Source: Kribbella sp. VKM Ac-2569 (GTDB lineage: Bacteria > Actinomycetota > Actinomycetes > Propionibacteriales > Kribbellaceae). From it: 64,000 nt of DNA. The notes under the pieces are model-generated. The model made no database searches. It saw only the letters and a program-made list of their open reading frames with translations, and had not been told where the DNA came from. The position numbers were made by a program, and so were the translations under genes. Positions 46,595 through 55,875 of the stretch are shown piece by piece. Numbering within the stretch: the first letter of the stretch is position 1; each line of letters starts with the position of its first letter. The stretch lies in assembly GCF_004216905.1 (NCBI RefSeq), contig NZ_SGXJ01000002.1, positions 496,001 to 560,000 on the forward strand, given 5' to 3'.

Positions 46595-47602
46595 ATGGAC
46601 TTCGTCATCCCAGCCGTCAAGGCACGACGTCCGGTCGTCGTCGCGGTCATCGGCACGCTGAGCGTGACCACTCTGGTCTGGGCGATCGTCGTCACCCGCC
46701 CAGCACCCGAGCCGGCCTTGAGCACGACCAGCCCCGGCATCCTCTACACCACTCCACTCGCTCGCTTCGTCACCAACGGAGCCGGGATCCTCGCAGCCGG
46801 CGCCGTCCTGCTGCTCCTCCTGCTCGGCCGCACCGGCAGGGACAGGTACGACGCCATTGCGGAACGCGCTCGGATCGTCGGGATCGCGACCGGCCTCGCC
46901 TGGGTCACCGCCACCACGACGACGTGGTGGCTCCAGGCTGCGGCGATCTCGCGGTCCGGCTCGAAGATGCCGTTCGCCGACCTGGCATCGTACGCGGTCG
47001 ATGTGTCCTCCGGATCGGCGCTCGCGCTGACCGTTCTCGCCGCGATCGGCTACACAATCGCAGCGGTCAGACGCATGCCGGCGCGGGGTCTTGGGTTCGC
47101 GCTGGCCGGACTCGCCGCCGTACCTGCCACCGGTCATGCGTCGCAGAGTGAGGCTCCTTGGCTCACCACGCCCGCGATCACCGCACACATATGCGCGGTG
47201 AGCCTGTGGGTCGGTGGTCTCGCACTGATCACAGTGCTTGTCGCTGGCAACCGTTCTGCGTTGGCTCTGGTCCTGCCGCGGTTCTCGACCGTTGCTGGTG
47301 GAGCGATCGCCACGGTCGCGGTCACCGGCGTCCTGCTCGCGGGACCACGTCTGACGAAGGACCTCACCCCACACCTGTCCGTACTACTTCACGCGTTACT
47401 CGAGACCCCTGCAGGCTGGCTGGTGCTCGGCAAGCTCGCAGCTCTGATGATCCTGGCCGCGACCGGCGGTGCGATCCGTCAGATCCTCTTGCCGGCCGTA
47501 CGCCGTGAAGAGACGTCCGCTCTCGCCACACTGGCGACTGTCGAGCTCACGGTGATGGCCGTAGCCATCGCACTCGCCACGGTGCTGGCCAGACCGCTGT
47601 GA
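46595..47602 (+). CDS. copD: CopD family membrane protein
   Basis: 335 aa, eight helices. The CopD core has ITAHICAVSLWVGGLALITVL (His/Trp helix) and LVLGKLAALMILAATGG. It is co-transcribed with copC; the pair usually imports copper. A second CopD is at 34691-35716. A terminator follows. Confidence 0.85.
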   Translation: MDFVIPAVKARRPVVVAVIGTLSVTTLVWAIVVTRPAPEPALSTTSPGILYTTPLARFVTNGAGILAAGAVLLLLLLGRTGRDRYDAIAERARIVGIATGLAWVTATTTTWWLQAAAISRSGSKMPFADLASYAVDVSSGSALALTVLAAIGYTIAAVRRMPARGLGFALAGLAAVPATGHASQSEAPWLTTPAITAHICAVSLWVGGLALITVLVAGNRSALALVLPRFSTVAGGAIATVAVTGVLLAGPRLTKDLTPHLSVLLHALLETPAGWLVLGKLAALMILAATGGAIRQILLPAVRREETSALATLATVELTVMAVAIALATVLARPL

Positions 47603-47607
47603 ACACA

Positions 47608-47647
47608 GCAGTGCGGGCCCAGGAGAGTAGACCTGGCCCCGCACTGC
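47608..47647. terminator. Bidirectional terminator between copD and the MFS gene
   Basis: 16-bp stem with one mismatch: GCAGTGCGGGCCCAGG (47608-47623) and CCTGGCCCCGCACTGC (47632-47647). Confidence 0.75.
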
Positions 47648-47686
47648 GTTCTCTATAACCGCACAGCCTGGGAGGGCTGGTTGTTG

Positions 47687-49180
47687 TCAGGCGGCCGGCG
47701 TCATCTCCTCCGCCGCCAGCTCGTCCTGTACGGCGGCCAACTCGGCAGCCTCTGCTTCTTCGGCGGCCCGACGGGCCCGGAGGCCGCGGAGACCGGTCAG
47801 TGCGATGACCAGGCCGAGAGCCGCGATCCCCGTCACGACACCGAGGCCCGACTTGTACGCCGACAGCACGCCGCTGGATGCGGTGACGCCGACGGTCTGG
47901 CCGCTGATCACAGCAGTCACGATCGCGAGGACCACCGCGCCGCCCACCTGGTTGGAGGTGTTGAACAGGCCGGAGGCCAGTCCCTGCTCGTGGTCCGGGA
48001 CCCCGGACACGGCCTGGATGTTCAGCGACGGGAACCCGATCGCGAACCCGAGACCGAGCAGCATGATGGTCGGGAACACGGTCGAGAAGTACGCCGACTC
48101 CGGGCCGATCCGCAACGACAGCGCGTACCCGGCGACGAACAGCGCCATCGCGACGATGATCATCTTCTCGGTGCCCACCCGGTCGACGATCTTGCCGACG
48201 TTCGGGGACAGCGTGGCGACCAGCAGTCCGGCCGGGAGGAACCCGAGCGCGGTCTCGAACGACGACCAGCCCAGCAGGTTCTGCAGATACATGGTGCCGA
48301 TCAGCTGGAAGGCGACGTACGAACCGAAGACGGTCAGGATGGCCAGGTTCGCCCGCCGCAGCGACGCGTTGCGCAGGATGCCGAGCCGGACCAGCGGGTG
48401 CTTGGTGCGCAGCTCGATCGCGACGAAGCCGGCCAGCAGGACGGCTGCGAGCACGAACAGGCCGATCGTCTGCACCGAGGCCCAGCCGGCGTGCTCGGCG
48501 CCGACGACCGCGTAGACCAGGGACAGCATGCCGGCGGTGACGGTGACCGCACCCGGTACGTCGTACCCGCCGGTGGACTCCTCCCGCGGGCTGCTCGGGA
48601 TCAGCTTGATGGCGAACAGCAGCACGATCAGGGCGACCGGGCCGGGCATCAGGAAGGTCCAGCGCCAGCCGACCTCGGTCAGCGCGCCGCCGAGGATCAG
48701 GCCCATCGAGAAGCCGCTGGCGGCGCAGGTGGTGAAGATGCTGAGGGCGCGGTTGCGATCCGGGCCCTCGTGGAAGGTGGTGGTGATGATCGAGAGCGCG
48801 GCCGGGGCGGTGAACGCCGCGGCGATGCCCTTCACGAACCGCGCAGCGATGAGCAGTTCGGGGTTGCTCGCCAGTGAGCTCAGCATCGAGACCAGGGCGA
48901 AGACGGCGAGGGCGATCAGGAAGACCCGGCGCCGGCCGAGCAGGTCGGCGGTACGTCCGCCGAGCAGCAGCAGGCCGCCGTACCCGAGCACGTAGCCGGT
49001 CACAACCCACTGGAGAGAGGCAAGGGAGACGCCGAGGTCGGCGCCGATGGACGGCAGGGACATGCCGACCATGGACACGTCGAGGCCGTCGAGGAAGATC
49101 ACGCCGCAGACCACCAGGAGCGCTCCCCAGAGGCGCGCGTCCCAAGTCATGCGAGCTGGCGATGTGGTTTGCGTAGTCAC
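47687..49180 (-). CDS. DHA2-family MFS drug efflux transporter
   Basis: 497 aa, 14 helices (EmrB/QacA type). Motifs: LDVSMVGMSLPSIGADLG (motif D1), GRTADLLGRRRVFL (motif A) and GPVALIVLL. The C-terminal tail is acidic and coiled (EEAEAAELAAVQ). It diverges from a MarR gene across triple operators, indicating drug-inducible efflux. Confidence 0.93.
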   Translation of the reverse strand: MTTQTTSPARMTWDARLWGALLVVCGVIFLDGLDVSMVGMSLPSIGADLGVSLASLQWVVTGYVLGYGGLLLLGGRTADLLGRRRVFLIALAVFALVSMLSSLASNPELLIAARFVKGIAAAFTAPAALSIITTTFHEGPDRNRALSIFTTCAASGFSMGLILGGALTEVGWRWTFLMPGPVALIVLLFAIKLIPSSPREESTGGYDVPGAVTVTAGMLSLVYAVVGAEHAGWASVQTIGLFVLAAVLLAGFVAIELRTKHPLVRLGILRNASLRRANLAILTVFGSYVAFQLIGTMYLQNLLGWSSFETALGFLPAGLLVATLSPNVGKIVDRVGTEKMIIVAMALFVAGYALSLRIGPESAYFSTVFPTIMLLGLGFAIGFPSLNIQAVSGVPDHEQGLASGLFNTSNQVGGAVVLAIVTAVISGQTVGVTASSGVLSAYKSGLGVVTGIAALGLVIALTGLRGLRARRAAEEAEAAELAAVQDELAAEEMTPAA

Positions 49181-49196
49181 GAGGAGAGACTATTGC

Positions 49197-49253
49197 ATGC
49201 GTGTGCATCTAATGTCTAGGCATTAAATGCGTTTGCATTGAATGCGCGTGCAT
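49197..49253. promoter_or_regulatory. Three copies of a 12-bp palindromic MarR box
   Basis: ATGCGTGTGCAT (49197-49208), ATGCGTTTGCAT (49227-49238) and ATGCGCGTGCAT (49242-49253); arms ATGC/GCAT. Spacings are 30 and 15 bp. The third covers a potential upstream ATG at 49242, which argues for a later marR start. Confidence 0.68.
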
Positions 49254-49256
49254 GCT

Positions 49257-49700
49257 ATGGTCACCGACATGACCGTGACGAAGGTCAGCGCTGGACCTGG
49301 TGAGACCAGCGCCGATGTGCGCGAATGGCGCGAGCTGCTGGCTCGCCACGCGGACCTGACGTGTGCCCTCGACCGGGCGCTGCAGGCCGGTCATGCACTC
49401 GGGATGAGTGAGTACGAGGTGCTCGAGCGGCTCGCGGAGCTGCCTGAGCAGTCTGCGAAGGTGGCGACGATCGCCAAGTCCGTGCACCTTAGCCAGAGCG
49501 CTCTGTCCCGCGTGATCGGCCGCCTGGAGGTCGCCGGCTTGGTCGAGCGACACATGTGCCCCGAGGACCGTCGCGCCGTGAACGTCCGGCTGACCGACGA
49601 AGGCCTGCGCCGCCAGACCGAGGCCCAGCCGACCCAACGCCAGGTGCTGTCCCAGCGCCTGCACGCGCCGCTGGTGAAGACCTGCGAACCGCCTGAGTAA
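49257..49700 (+). CDS. MarR family regulator of the DHA2 pump
   Basis: 147 aa from the ATG at 49257 (49242 and 49269 are alternatives). Winged helix: KVATIAKSVHLSQSALSRVIGRLEVAGLVER and wing PEDRRAVNVRLT. It is divergent from the efflux pump and next to three operator copies. No Shine-Dalgarno is evident, so initiation may be leaderless. Confidence 0.9.
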   Translation: MVTDMTVTKVSAGPGETSADVREWRELLARHADLTCALDRALQAGHALGMSEYEVLERLAELPEQSAKVATIAKSVHLSQSALSRVIGRLEVAGLVERHMCPEDRRAVNVRLTDEGLRRQTEAQPTQRQVLSQRLHAPLVKTCEPPE

Positions 49701-49730
49701 TCAGGTTGCACGGGTACATACGCTCAGCAG

Positions 49731-50936
49731 GTGAAGGTAACGGCTGTTGTAGTGCGTCCGTCCGACCAGGCGGTGCTGATGCTGCCGTCGGGGCTCCCCG
49801 AGGTCGAGCGATCGGACGACTCCTGGTTCCCGGATGTCGAATCGGTACTGCGACCGCTGCGGGATCAGCACGGCATCGAGGCCGTCGTACTCGACTGTCT
49901 TTCCGAGGATCCGCTCACCTACCTGATGCTCCCTAGCAGCGAGCCGCCGGCCGATGCGCGCTGGGTCCACGACCACCCCGTCAGCTCATCCGACCTGCCC
50001 GCGTGGACACGTCCGGAGTGGTACGGCGAAGCGCCGCAGTGGATCGCTGAGCGTCTGAAGGCGACCGGCCCGTGGACGCAGGTGAAGTCGTGGGGCCTGT
50101 CGAACGTCCTGCGCATCCCGACCGCCGACGGCGACGTGTACTTCAAGGCAGTCTCACAGGCGTCGCCCGAACCGGACGCGTTGCCCTTCCTGTTTGCAAA
50201 CGAGCCGCTGTTCCTGCAGCGCGCCTCCACCGACCGTCCTGGCGCGGTGCCGGCGCCGTTGGCGATCGACGAGCAGCGGGCGTGGATGCTGCTGCCCGAC
50301 CTCGGTACGCCGTTGGCGGGCGAGAGCGACGTCGCGGTGTGGATCGATGCCGTGCGCAACCATGCTCGGTTGCAGCGCAGCTATGTCACGGAACCCGAAC
50401 GGCTACTGGAGTACAGCTGCGCCGACCGGCGGCTCGCCGTCCTCGACACGGAGCTGGCCCGCCTGCTCGAAGCAAACTCGCTGACGGCACAGCTCGAGCC
50501 GACGGAGCAGTCCCGGTTGCCGGAGCGCGCGAAACAGTTGCGCGAGGCAATCGTCGAGCTGGCGGACATCGGCGTACCGGAGACGTTGCTGCACGGCGAT
50601 CTGCACCCAGGGAACCTGGCAGTGCGCGACGGTCAGGTGCTCGCCTTCGACTGGACCGACGCGGCGCTCGCGCACCCGTTCCTGGACCTGGTGACCTTCG
50701 TGCAGAAGAGTTCGCCGCTGTCGAGCGACCCACGCGTGCTGGACGCGTATCTGCACGAGTGGCAGGAGTACGCCGCCCCGTCCGACCTGCGCCGTGCGCT
50801 GACGCTCGCCGAAGAACTCGGCACGCTCTACCAGACGATCACCTACCTGCACCTCGTCGATCACCTGACCGGGCCGAGCAAGAACTCAATGTTCCGCGGC
50901 GGCACGTTCTGGCTGAAGAAGCTGCTCACACCATAA
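49731..50936 (+). CDS. APH-type phosphotransferase family protein
   Basis: 401 aa, GTG start. The C-terminal kinase-like domain (about 120-390) has VYFKAVSQ (ATP Lys), the Brenner motif LLHGDLHPGN and VLAFDWTDAALAHPF. The first 100 residues form a separate alpha/beta region I do not recognise. The gene is 30 bases after marR, the second MarR-phosphotransferase association in the window. Confidence 0.82.
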   Translation: MKVTAVVVRPSDQAVLMLPSGLPEVERSDDSWFPDVESVLRPLRDQHGIEAVVLDCLSEDPLTYLMLPSSEPPADARWVHDHPVSSSDLPAWTRPEWYGEAPQWIAERLKATGPWTQVKSWGLSNVLRIPTADGDVYFKAVSQASPEPDALPFLFANEPLFLQRASTDRPGAVPAPLAIDEQRAWMLLPDLGTPLAGESDVAVWIDAVRNHARLQRSYVTEPERLLEYSCADRRLAVLDTELARLLEANSLTAQLEPTEQSRLPERAKQLREAIVELADIGVPETLLHGDLHPGNLAVRDGQVLAFDWTDAALAHPFLDLVTFVQKSSPLSSDPRVLDAYLHEWQEYAAPSDLRRALTLAEELGTLYQTITYLHLVDHLTGPSKNSMFRGGTFWLKKLLTP

Positions 50937-50988
50937 CGATCTGGCGCGATCACGAAGCGGCCCAGGTCCCCGATCACTCCTTGCACAG

Positions 50989-51057
50989 GGTCATCTTTGT
51001 GCACCCACCAACCGTCTCGGCGGCTCGAAGATGGTTGGTGGGTGCACAAAGATGACC
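50989..51057. repeat. Perfect 25-bp inverted repeat in a gene-free 325-bp gap
   Basis: The left arm 50989-51013 (starts GGTCATCTTTGTGCACCCAC) and right arm 51033-51057 are exact complements around a 19-base loop. It is much longer than a normal terminator stem and lacks a U-run. The rest of the gap (50937-50988, 51058-51261) holds no convincing gene; a 37-codon minus-strand frame starting MGGETDCGKP is weak. Confidence 0.8.
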
Positions 51058-51261
51058 AGAGCTGGATCGGCGGGTGGCGAGAGACCACACGACATCACGA
51101 ACTACGGCTGCAGTACTAGGCGGAGCCCGCCGTGGGATCGGTCAAGTGGTACGAAACCCCGAGAACTCTCCAACAATTCGAGGCGGGCGTTGGATCGGAG
51201 CCCAACGGGCCTGCGTAGCACGCGTGGGCTTTCCACAGTCCGTTTCACCACCCATGACCGA

Positions 51262-52041
51262 CTAGCGGTGCAGGATCGCTAGTTGGTTGTGGAGGCCTCG
51301 GCGGACGGGTGGGTCGAGGTAGCGGTCCCATTCCGGGTGCCGCTCGCCGCGGAGCTTCGCGTAGTGCGCGAGGGCTTCGGCCAGCGCGCCCTCGCGGAGG
51401 TACCCGCGCGCCAGCGGCTGCTTGCCGCGTCCGTTCGGCCGGGGCCGGCGCTCGTACGCCGCATTCGCGGTGAAGATCCCGAGTCCGTAGAAGACCGTGA
51501 TCAGGTCGGTGAGCGGCTCGTGGTCGGGCCGGCGCGCGAGCGAGATCCGGCCGCTGCCGAGCAGCAGCTCGTGGCCGGCCTCATGGGCGTAGATCGCGAT
51601 CAGCGCGACCGGATCGGCCGTCAGCGCCGGCGCGAGCTGGATCTGGTTGCCGCCGTTCCCGCGGATCCAGCGCCCGGACTGTTCCTTCACGACCATGCTG
51701 TTCACCGAACGTCGTACGCCGTTCAGCTCGAAGCTCAGCCCGCACTGGCCAGGCCGGAGATCCATCCGGTTGTCGACCCGGCCGCACAACTCGGTCGCGG
51801 CGGCCAGGCTTCCGTCGTACCCGTCCGGGATCAGGTCGGCCGGCACCGCGATCGGCCGCAGCAGGACGTCTCGGCCGAACTCGGTCACCAGCCAGTCCAT
51901 CGACGTACGGATCCAGCGCCGGCTGCCGCCCGGCAACCGTTCGCGGGGCGCCTTCAGCTGGGAGCGCAGCTGCTGACTTCGGCGGATCATTCCGATCGGA
52001 TTCCTCACCCGCCGGATCATGCCTGTCCGACGCCGCGGCAA
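51262..52041 (-). CDS. HExGH-motif protein, paralogue A (shortest)
   Basis: 259 aa. N-terminal RRWIRTSMDWLVTEFG, GYDGS (74-78), then HEAGH at 153-157 and EPLTDL at 175-180, which offers a third metal ligand. It lacks about 80 residues between GYDGS and the HExGH found in the other two copies. No signal peptide or TM helix, so probably cytoplasmic. No known peptidase family recognised. Confidence 0.75.
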   Translation of the reverse strand: MPRRRTGMIRRVRNPIGMIRRSQQLRSQLKAPRERLPGGSRRWIRTSMDWLVTEFGRDVLLRPIAVPADLIPDGYDGSLAAATELCGRVDNRMDLRPGQCGLSFELNGVRRSVNSMVVKEQSGRWIRGNGGNQIQLAPALTADPVALIAIYAHEAGHELLLGSGRISLARRPDHEPLTDLITVFYGLGIFTANAAYERRPRPNGRGKQPLARGYLREGALAEALAHYAKLRGERHPEWDRYLDPPVRRGLHNQLAILHR

Positions 52042-52076
52042 ACCTCACGGTTCCGCAGCGTCACCGGACATTGACA

Positions 52077-53120
52077 TCAGGTCAGCGGTGCGCCTTCCTG
52101 GATCGACGCGATCTCGGCGTCCTTCACCAGCGACGCGAGCCGGGCGAAGGTCCGGATCCGGACCGCCCGATCGACCTCGGTCGGCATCACCGGGAGGATC
52201 GATTCCGGAAACAGCAGGTGCCGGCGGAAGCAGTACGCCGCCAGCGCGTCGGAGGCACCGCGCTCGCCCAGGTACCCGAGCGTCTGCAGTGCCGAACGCC
52301 GTCCGGGGACCCGCTCGACCGCCTGATTGGCGAGGAAGATCCCGAACCCGTGGAACACCGCGAACAGGTCGGTCAGCGCCTCGGCGTCCGGGCGGCTCCG
52401 GTCGATCAGGTGATACCCCCAGAGCACCTCGTGCCCGAGTTCATGGGCGGTGGCGGTGACCACAGCGGCCGGGTCGGCCAGAGTGGTTGCCGACAGCATC
52501 ACCGCGCTCCCCTCGAGGCCGCCGGTCCGCAGGTCCAGCCAGGCCGCCCGTGATCCACTACCGGCCGGCGTCGACCAGATCGCCTGTGCGCGCTGGCACA
52601 GCTCAGCCCGGCGGTTCAGGTCGGTCTCCTGGAGGATCGCCGTACAGCGTTTCACCTCGGCCTGCAGCTCGCGCTCGGCGAGCACGCCGATCTCGGGCGC
52701 GAACCCGGCAGCGGCCAGCGCGTCCACCTCGGCCGCCGTCATCGTTGCCTGCAGCCCCGAGATCGCGATCAGGTCGCTGCCCTTCTCGGTGTTCAGCCGG
52801 TGAACGGCCGCGCTGCGCGCGGCGGCGCGGACCTGTTCCATCCGGAAGCTGAACCGGATCCGGTCGTCGGGTACCTCCATCCACGCACAGACCTGCAGAC
52901 AGAGTTCGCGTGCCGCGCACTCGGAGCCGTCGTACCCGACGGGCACGAACTCGCTGGGCAGCACCGGCCGCCGGCGAAGCGGCTCGACCCCGAACCGGCC
53001 GATCAGCCAGTCCAGCGAGTCCTCGATCCACTGCTCCGGCCCGCCGGGCAGCAGGACCTTCGGTCCGTACAGCAGCTCTCGATGTCGTTGCCGGCGGCGC
53101 CAAGCACCGATCAGATTCAT
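52077..53120 (-). CDS. HExGH-motif protein, paralogue B
   Basis: 347 aa. GGPEQWIEDSLDWLIGRFG (26-44), FVPVGYDGSECAARELC (58-74), HELGH at 226-230, EALTDL at 247-252 and FHGFGIFLANQAVE. An Ala/Glu-rich helical insert spans about 95-185. It is 56 bases downstream of paralogue C and 35 upstream of A. Confidence 0.78.
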   Translation of the reverse strand: MNLIGAWRRRQRHRELLYGPKVLLPGGPEQWIEDSLDWLIGRFGVEPLRRRPVLPSEFVPVGYDGSECAARELCLQVCAWMEVPDDRIRFSFRMEQVRAAARSAAVHRLNTEKGSDLIAISGLQATMTAAEVDALAAAGFAPEIGVLAERELQAEVKRCTAILQETDLNRRAELCQRAQAIWSTPAGSGSRAAWLDLRTGGLEGSAVMLSATTLADPAAVVTATAHELGHEVLWGYHLIDRSRPDAEALTDLFAVFHGFGIFLANQAVERVPGRRSALQTLGYLGERGASDALAAYCFRRHLLFPESILPVMPTEVDRAVRIRTFARLASLVKDAEIASIQEGAPLT

Positions 53121-53176
53121 ACCCGAACTGACGCTGTCGCCCGAACCCCCGTTCCATCAGGAATGTTGCAGCTGGA

Positions 53177-54250
53177 TCACCACCCCAACACGGTCGGCGG
53201 ACCGCCGGCCAGGTCGTCGAGGCGGGCCACGAAACGGGCCCGCGGCTCCGGATCGAGAGCCTGATGCCACTCCGGCAGAAGCGGCCCATCACGGATGAGG
53301 CGGTGCTGCCGGAAGCGGTACACAGCAAGGGCTTCGGCGACGGCTCGTTCGCCGAGGTAGCCGAAGGTTTCCACGGTCGGTGTGCCGAGCGTTGTCTCGT
53401 CGAGCGCGGCGTTGGCGTGCGCGATCCCGAATCCGTGCAGTACGGCGTACAGGTCGGTCAGCGGCTCGCGGAGCGGACCGGCGCCGCCGGGCATCTCGGA
53501 GGACAGGAGGACCTGGTGGCCGAGTTCGTGCGACGCTGCCGCGATCAGCACGGTCGGGTCGGTGAGGAGGTCGGAGCCGAGCATCACCGCGGTGTATCCG
53601 GGGAGCAACTCGACACCCGGCAGGCAGTAGGTCAGGTCCGTCCAGCGCCCGGCCGCCGACGCCTCGCTTCCGGCAGTCCCAGGGTCCGGACGATCCGGCT
53701 GTTGCTCGAGCTCGGCCTGCCGCGCGGGGTCCGGCTCGGCCGCGATCTCCCGGCAGCGAACCAGCTCGGTGAGAAAGTCGAGGAAGGCGAACCGCTGGAT
53801 CTCGGGCAGCAGCCCGTCGTCCTCCAGTAGTTCCTCGATCCGGTCGTCGGACGTTGCGCCGAGCAATCGCGAGTACTTCCGTACGGCGGCGATGTCCTCC
53901 GGTGCCGCGCCGCGGAGCGCGGGATGGGTCTGCGCGACGTACGCGTCGACGATCGTGGCGCCGAGCAACTGACCGGCCTCGACGACCTTTTCCAGCTGGA
54001 AGCTGAACCGGATCCGCTCGGACGGGATGCCCATCCGCTCGCTCACCTTCAGGCACACGTCGCGGGCAGCCGCCTCCGAACCGTCGTACCCGGCCGGCAC
54101 GAACTCCCCCGGTACGACGGCCGGCTGCCGCAGCGAGCCGGTTCCGAAATGACCGATGAGCAGCCGCAACGACTCTTCGACCCACCGCGCCGACCCACCG
54201 GGCAACTCAACTTTCGGCGCCCGCACGAGATCGCGGAAGGACATGTCCAT
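53177..54250 (-). CDS. HExGH-motif protein, paralogue C
   Basis: 357 aa from the ATG at 54248-54250 (54244 also possible). GGSARWVEESLRLLIGHFG, FVPAGYDGSEAAARDVC (50-66), HELGH at 241-245, EPLTDL at 262-267, LHGFGIAHANAALDE and FGYLGERAVAEALAVYR. It follows the ABC-2 permease by 38 bases. Metallopeptidase activity is inferred only from the motif. Confidence 0.78.
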   Translation of the reverse strand: MDMSFRDLVRAPKVELPGGSARWVEESLRLLIGHFGTGSLRQPAVVPGEFVPAGYDGSEAAARDVCLKVSERMGIPSERIRFSFQLEKVVEAGQLLGATIVDAYVAQTHPALRGAAPEDIAAVRKYSRLLGATSDDRIEELLEDDGLLPEIQRFAFLDFLTELVRCREIAAEPDPARQAELEQQPDRPDPGTAGSEASAAGRWTDLTYCLPGVELLPGYTAVMLGSDLLTDPTVLIAAASHELGHQVLLSSEMPGGAGPLREPLTDLYAVLHGFGIAHANAALDETTLGTPTVETFGYLGERAVAEALAVYRFRQHRLIRDGPLLPEWHQALDPEPRARFVARLDDLAGGPPTVLGW

Positions 54251-54288
54251 GCCAGCTCCGACGGGTCCGCAGGGCAGTGTGGTTCCGC

Positions 54289-55092
54289 CTACTTCAGGAG
54301 GAGTTTGCCGAGGCGGCGGGAGGCGACGTACATGCCGAGGGTGCCCATGGCGGCCAGGTAGAGGGCGTGGATCACGAGGAACCAGCTGACGTTGCCGGTG
54401 CTGAAGGCACGTTCGAGTACGACGCCCTGGTAGAGCGGCGTGATCTCGACCAGCCAGCGAATCGCGCCGGGATAGGTCTCGACCGGATAGAACGTGGCCG
54501 AGAACAGGAACATCGGCATGATCGCCAGTTGTACGAACTCGAAGTCCTGCCAGCTCCGCATGAACGTGGTCAGCGCCATCCCGGCGCCCGCGAACGCGAA
54601 CCCGATCAGCACCGCGGCCGGCAGCGCGAGCAACGCCCACCACGACGAGATCAGCCCCATGATCAGCATCACCACGATGAACATCGCCGAGTAGATGCCC
54701 CCGCGCAGCAGTGCCCAGGTGATCTCGCCGGTGGCAACGTCCCACGGCCGCAGCGGCGTCGCGAGCATCGAGTCGTAGAGCTTGGCGTACTTCATCCGGA
54801 AGAAGATGTTGTACGTCGAGTCGAAGATCGCACCGTTCATCGCGGAGCTGGCGAGCATCGCCGGCGCGACGAACGCGGCGTACGCGATCTTCGTGCCGTC
54901 GGACAGGGTGAAGTCGCCGACCAGGTGGGCGACGCCGATGCCGATCGAGAGCAGGTAGAACACCGGCTCGAAGAAGCCGGAGAGGAACACCACCCACGAC
55001 CGCCGGTAGAGCAGGAAGTTCCGCTCGACGATGTGCCGCCCGCCACCGAGCCGCACCGGAACCGGAACGACCCGGGCCGCGATAGTCGCCAT
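54289..55092 (-). CDS. ABC-2 permease 2 (NodJ-like)
   Basis: 267 aa from the ATG at 55090-55092, six helices. MATPLRPWDV-type stretch (SMLATPLRPWDVATGEI) and FEPVFYLLSIGIG match NodJ/ABC-2 permeases. It begins on the stop of permease 1, and the two would form a heterodimer with the ATPase at 55876-56853. Confidence 0.9.
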   Translation of the reverse strand: MATIAARVVPVPVRLGGGRHIVERNFLLYRRSWVVFLSGFFEPVFYLLSIGIGVAHLVGDFTLSDGTKIAYAAFVAPAMLASSAMNGAIFDSTYNIFFRMKYAKLYDSMLATPLRPWDVATGEITWALLRGGIYSAMFIVVMLIMGLISSWWALLALPAAVLIGFAFAGAGMALTTFMRSWQDFEFVQLAIMPMFLFSATFYPVETYPGAIRWLVEITPLYQGVVLERAFSTGNVSWFLVIHALYLAAMGTLGMYVASRRLGKLLLK

Positions 55093-55874
55093 CAGCCGAT
55101 CAGCTTCTTCGTGAAGCCGCGGACGGCGAGGCGGGTGCCGACGAGGAACCAGGCCAGCAGGTAGAGGAGGTTGCCGAGGGCCAGCAACGGGTTCACCGTG
55201 CCGAGGCTGAGGTTGCGGGACAGGTCGACCGCGTGCCACAGCGGACTCACGTACGCCAGCCACTCGATCCAGTCCGGCAGCTGCGAGACCGGGAAGAACG
55301 CCCCGGAGAACAGGAACGCCGGCACCACACCGAACCGGAACACCATCGCGAAACCGGAGTCGTTGTCCAGGATCGTCGCGTACGCCGCGATCGGGCCGGC
55401 GACTGCCATCCCGACGAGCAGCGCGACCGGCAACCCGAGCACGCCGAGCGGTGACTTCAGTCCGCCGAACAACGCGATGATCACCAGGAACACCGCGCAC
55501 GAGGTGAACACGCGGAATGCGATGAACGCCAGCTGCCCGTAGACCACGTCCGCCGGCCGCAGCGGCGTCGCGATCATCGAGTGGTAGAACTTCTGCCACT
55601 TCAGCCCACTCATCACCGGGTACGTCGCCTCGCCGACCGCGATCTGCATCGCGGTGGACGCCAGCAGACCCGGTGCGATGAACTGCAGATAACTGACACC
55701 GCCGAGTGCACCGGTCCCGTTGCTGTCCACGAACGACCCGAGCCCGATCCCCATCGCGGCCAGGTAGAGCATCGGCAGCAGGAAGCTGCTGATCATCGTG
55801 CCCTTCCAGGTCCGCTTGTAGACGGTCAGCCAGTAGTCGAACATCCGGCGACCGTTCTCGACTGCGAGCGCCAT
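55092..55874 (-). CDS. ABC-2 permease 1 (NodJ-like)
   Basis: 260 aa, six helices. SMIATPLRPADVVYGQL and FRFGVVPAFLFSGAFFPVSQLP are family traits. It is a paralogue of permease 2: both share the TPLRP..V loop. Start one base after the ATPase stop region. Confidence 0.9.
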   Translation of the reverse strand: MALAVENGRRMFDYWLTVYKRTWKGTMISSFLLPMLYLAAMGIGLGSFVDSNGTGALGGVSYLQFIAPGLLASTAMQIAVGEATYPVMSGLKWQKFYHSMIATPLRPADVVYGQLAFIAFRVFTSCAVFLVIIALFGGLKSPLGVLGLPVALLVGMAVAGPIAAYATILDNDSGFAMVFRFGVVPAFLFSGAFFPVSQLPDWIEWLAYVSPLWHAVDLSRNLSLGTVNPLLALGNLLYLLAWFLVGTRLAVRGFTKKLIG

Positions 55875-55875
55875 G

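Noticed and set aside
47547..49208. Long minus-strand frame over the DHA2 pump
   Set aside because: Out-of-frame shadow of the 47687-49180 transporter, which has full motifs.
51031..51282. Possible decayed gene in the gap after the 25-bp repeat
   Set aside because: Short frames have no domain, no ribosome site and no recognisable relatives; treated as non-coding.
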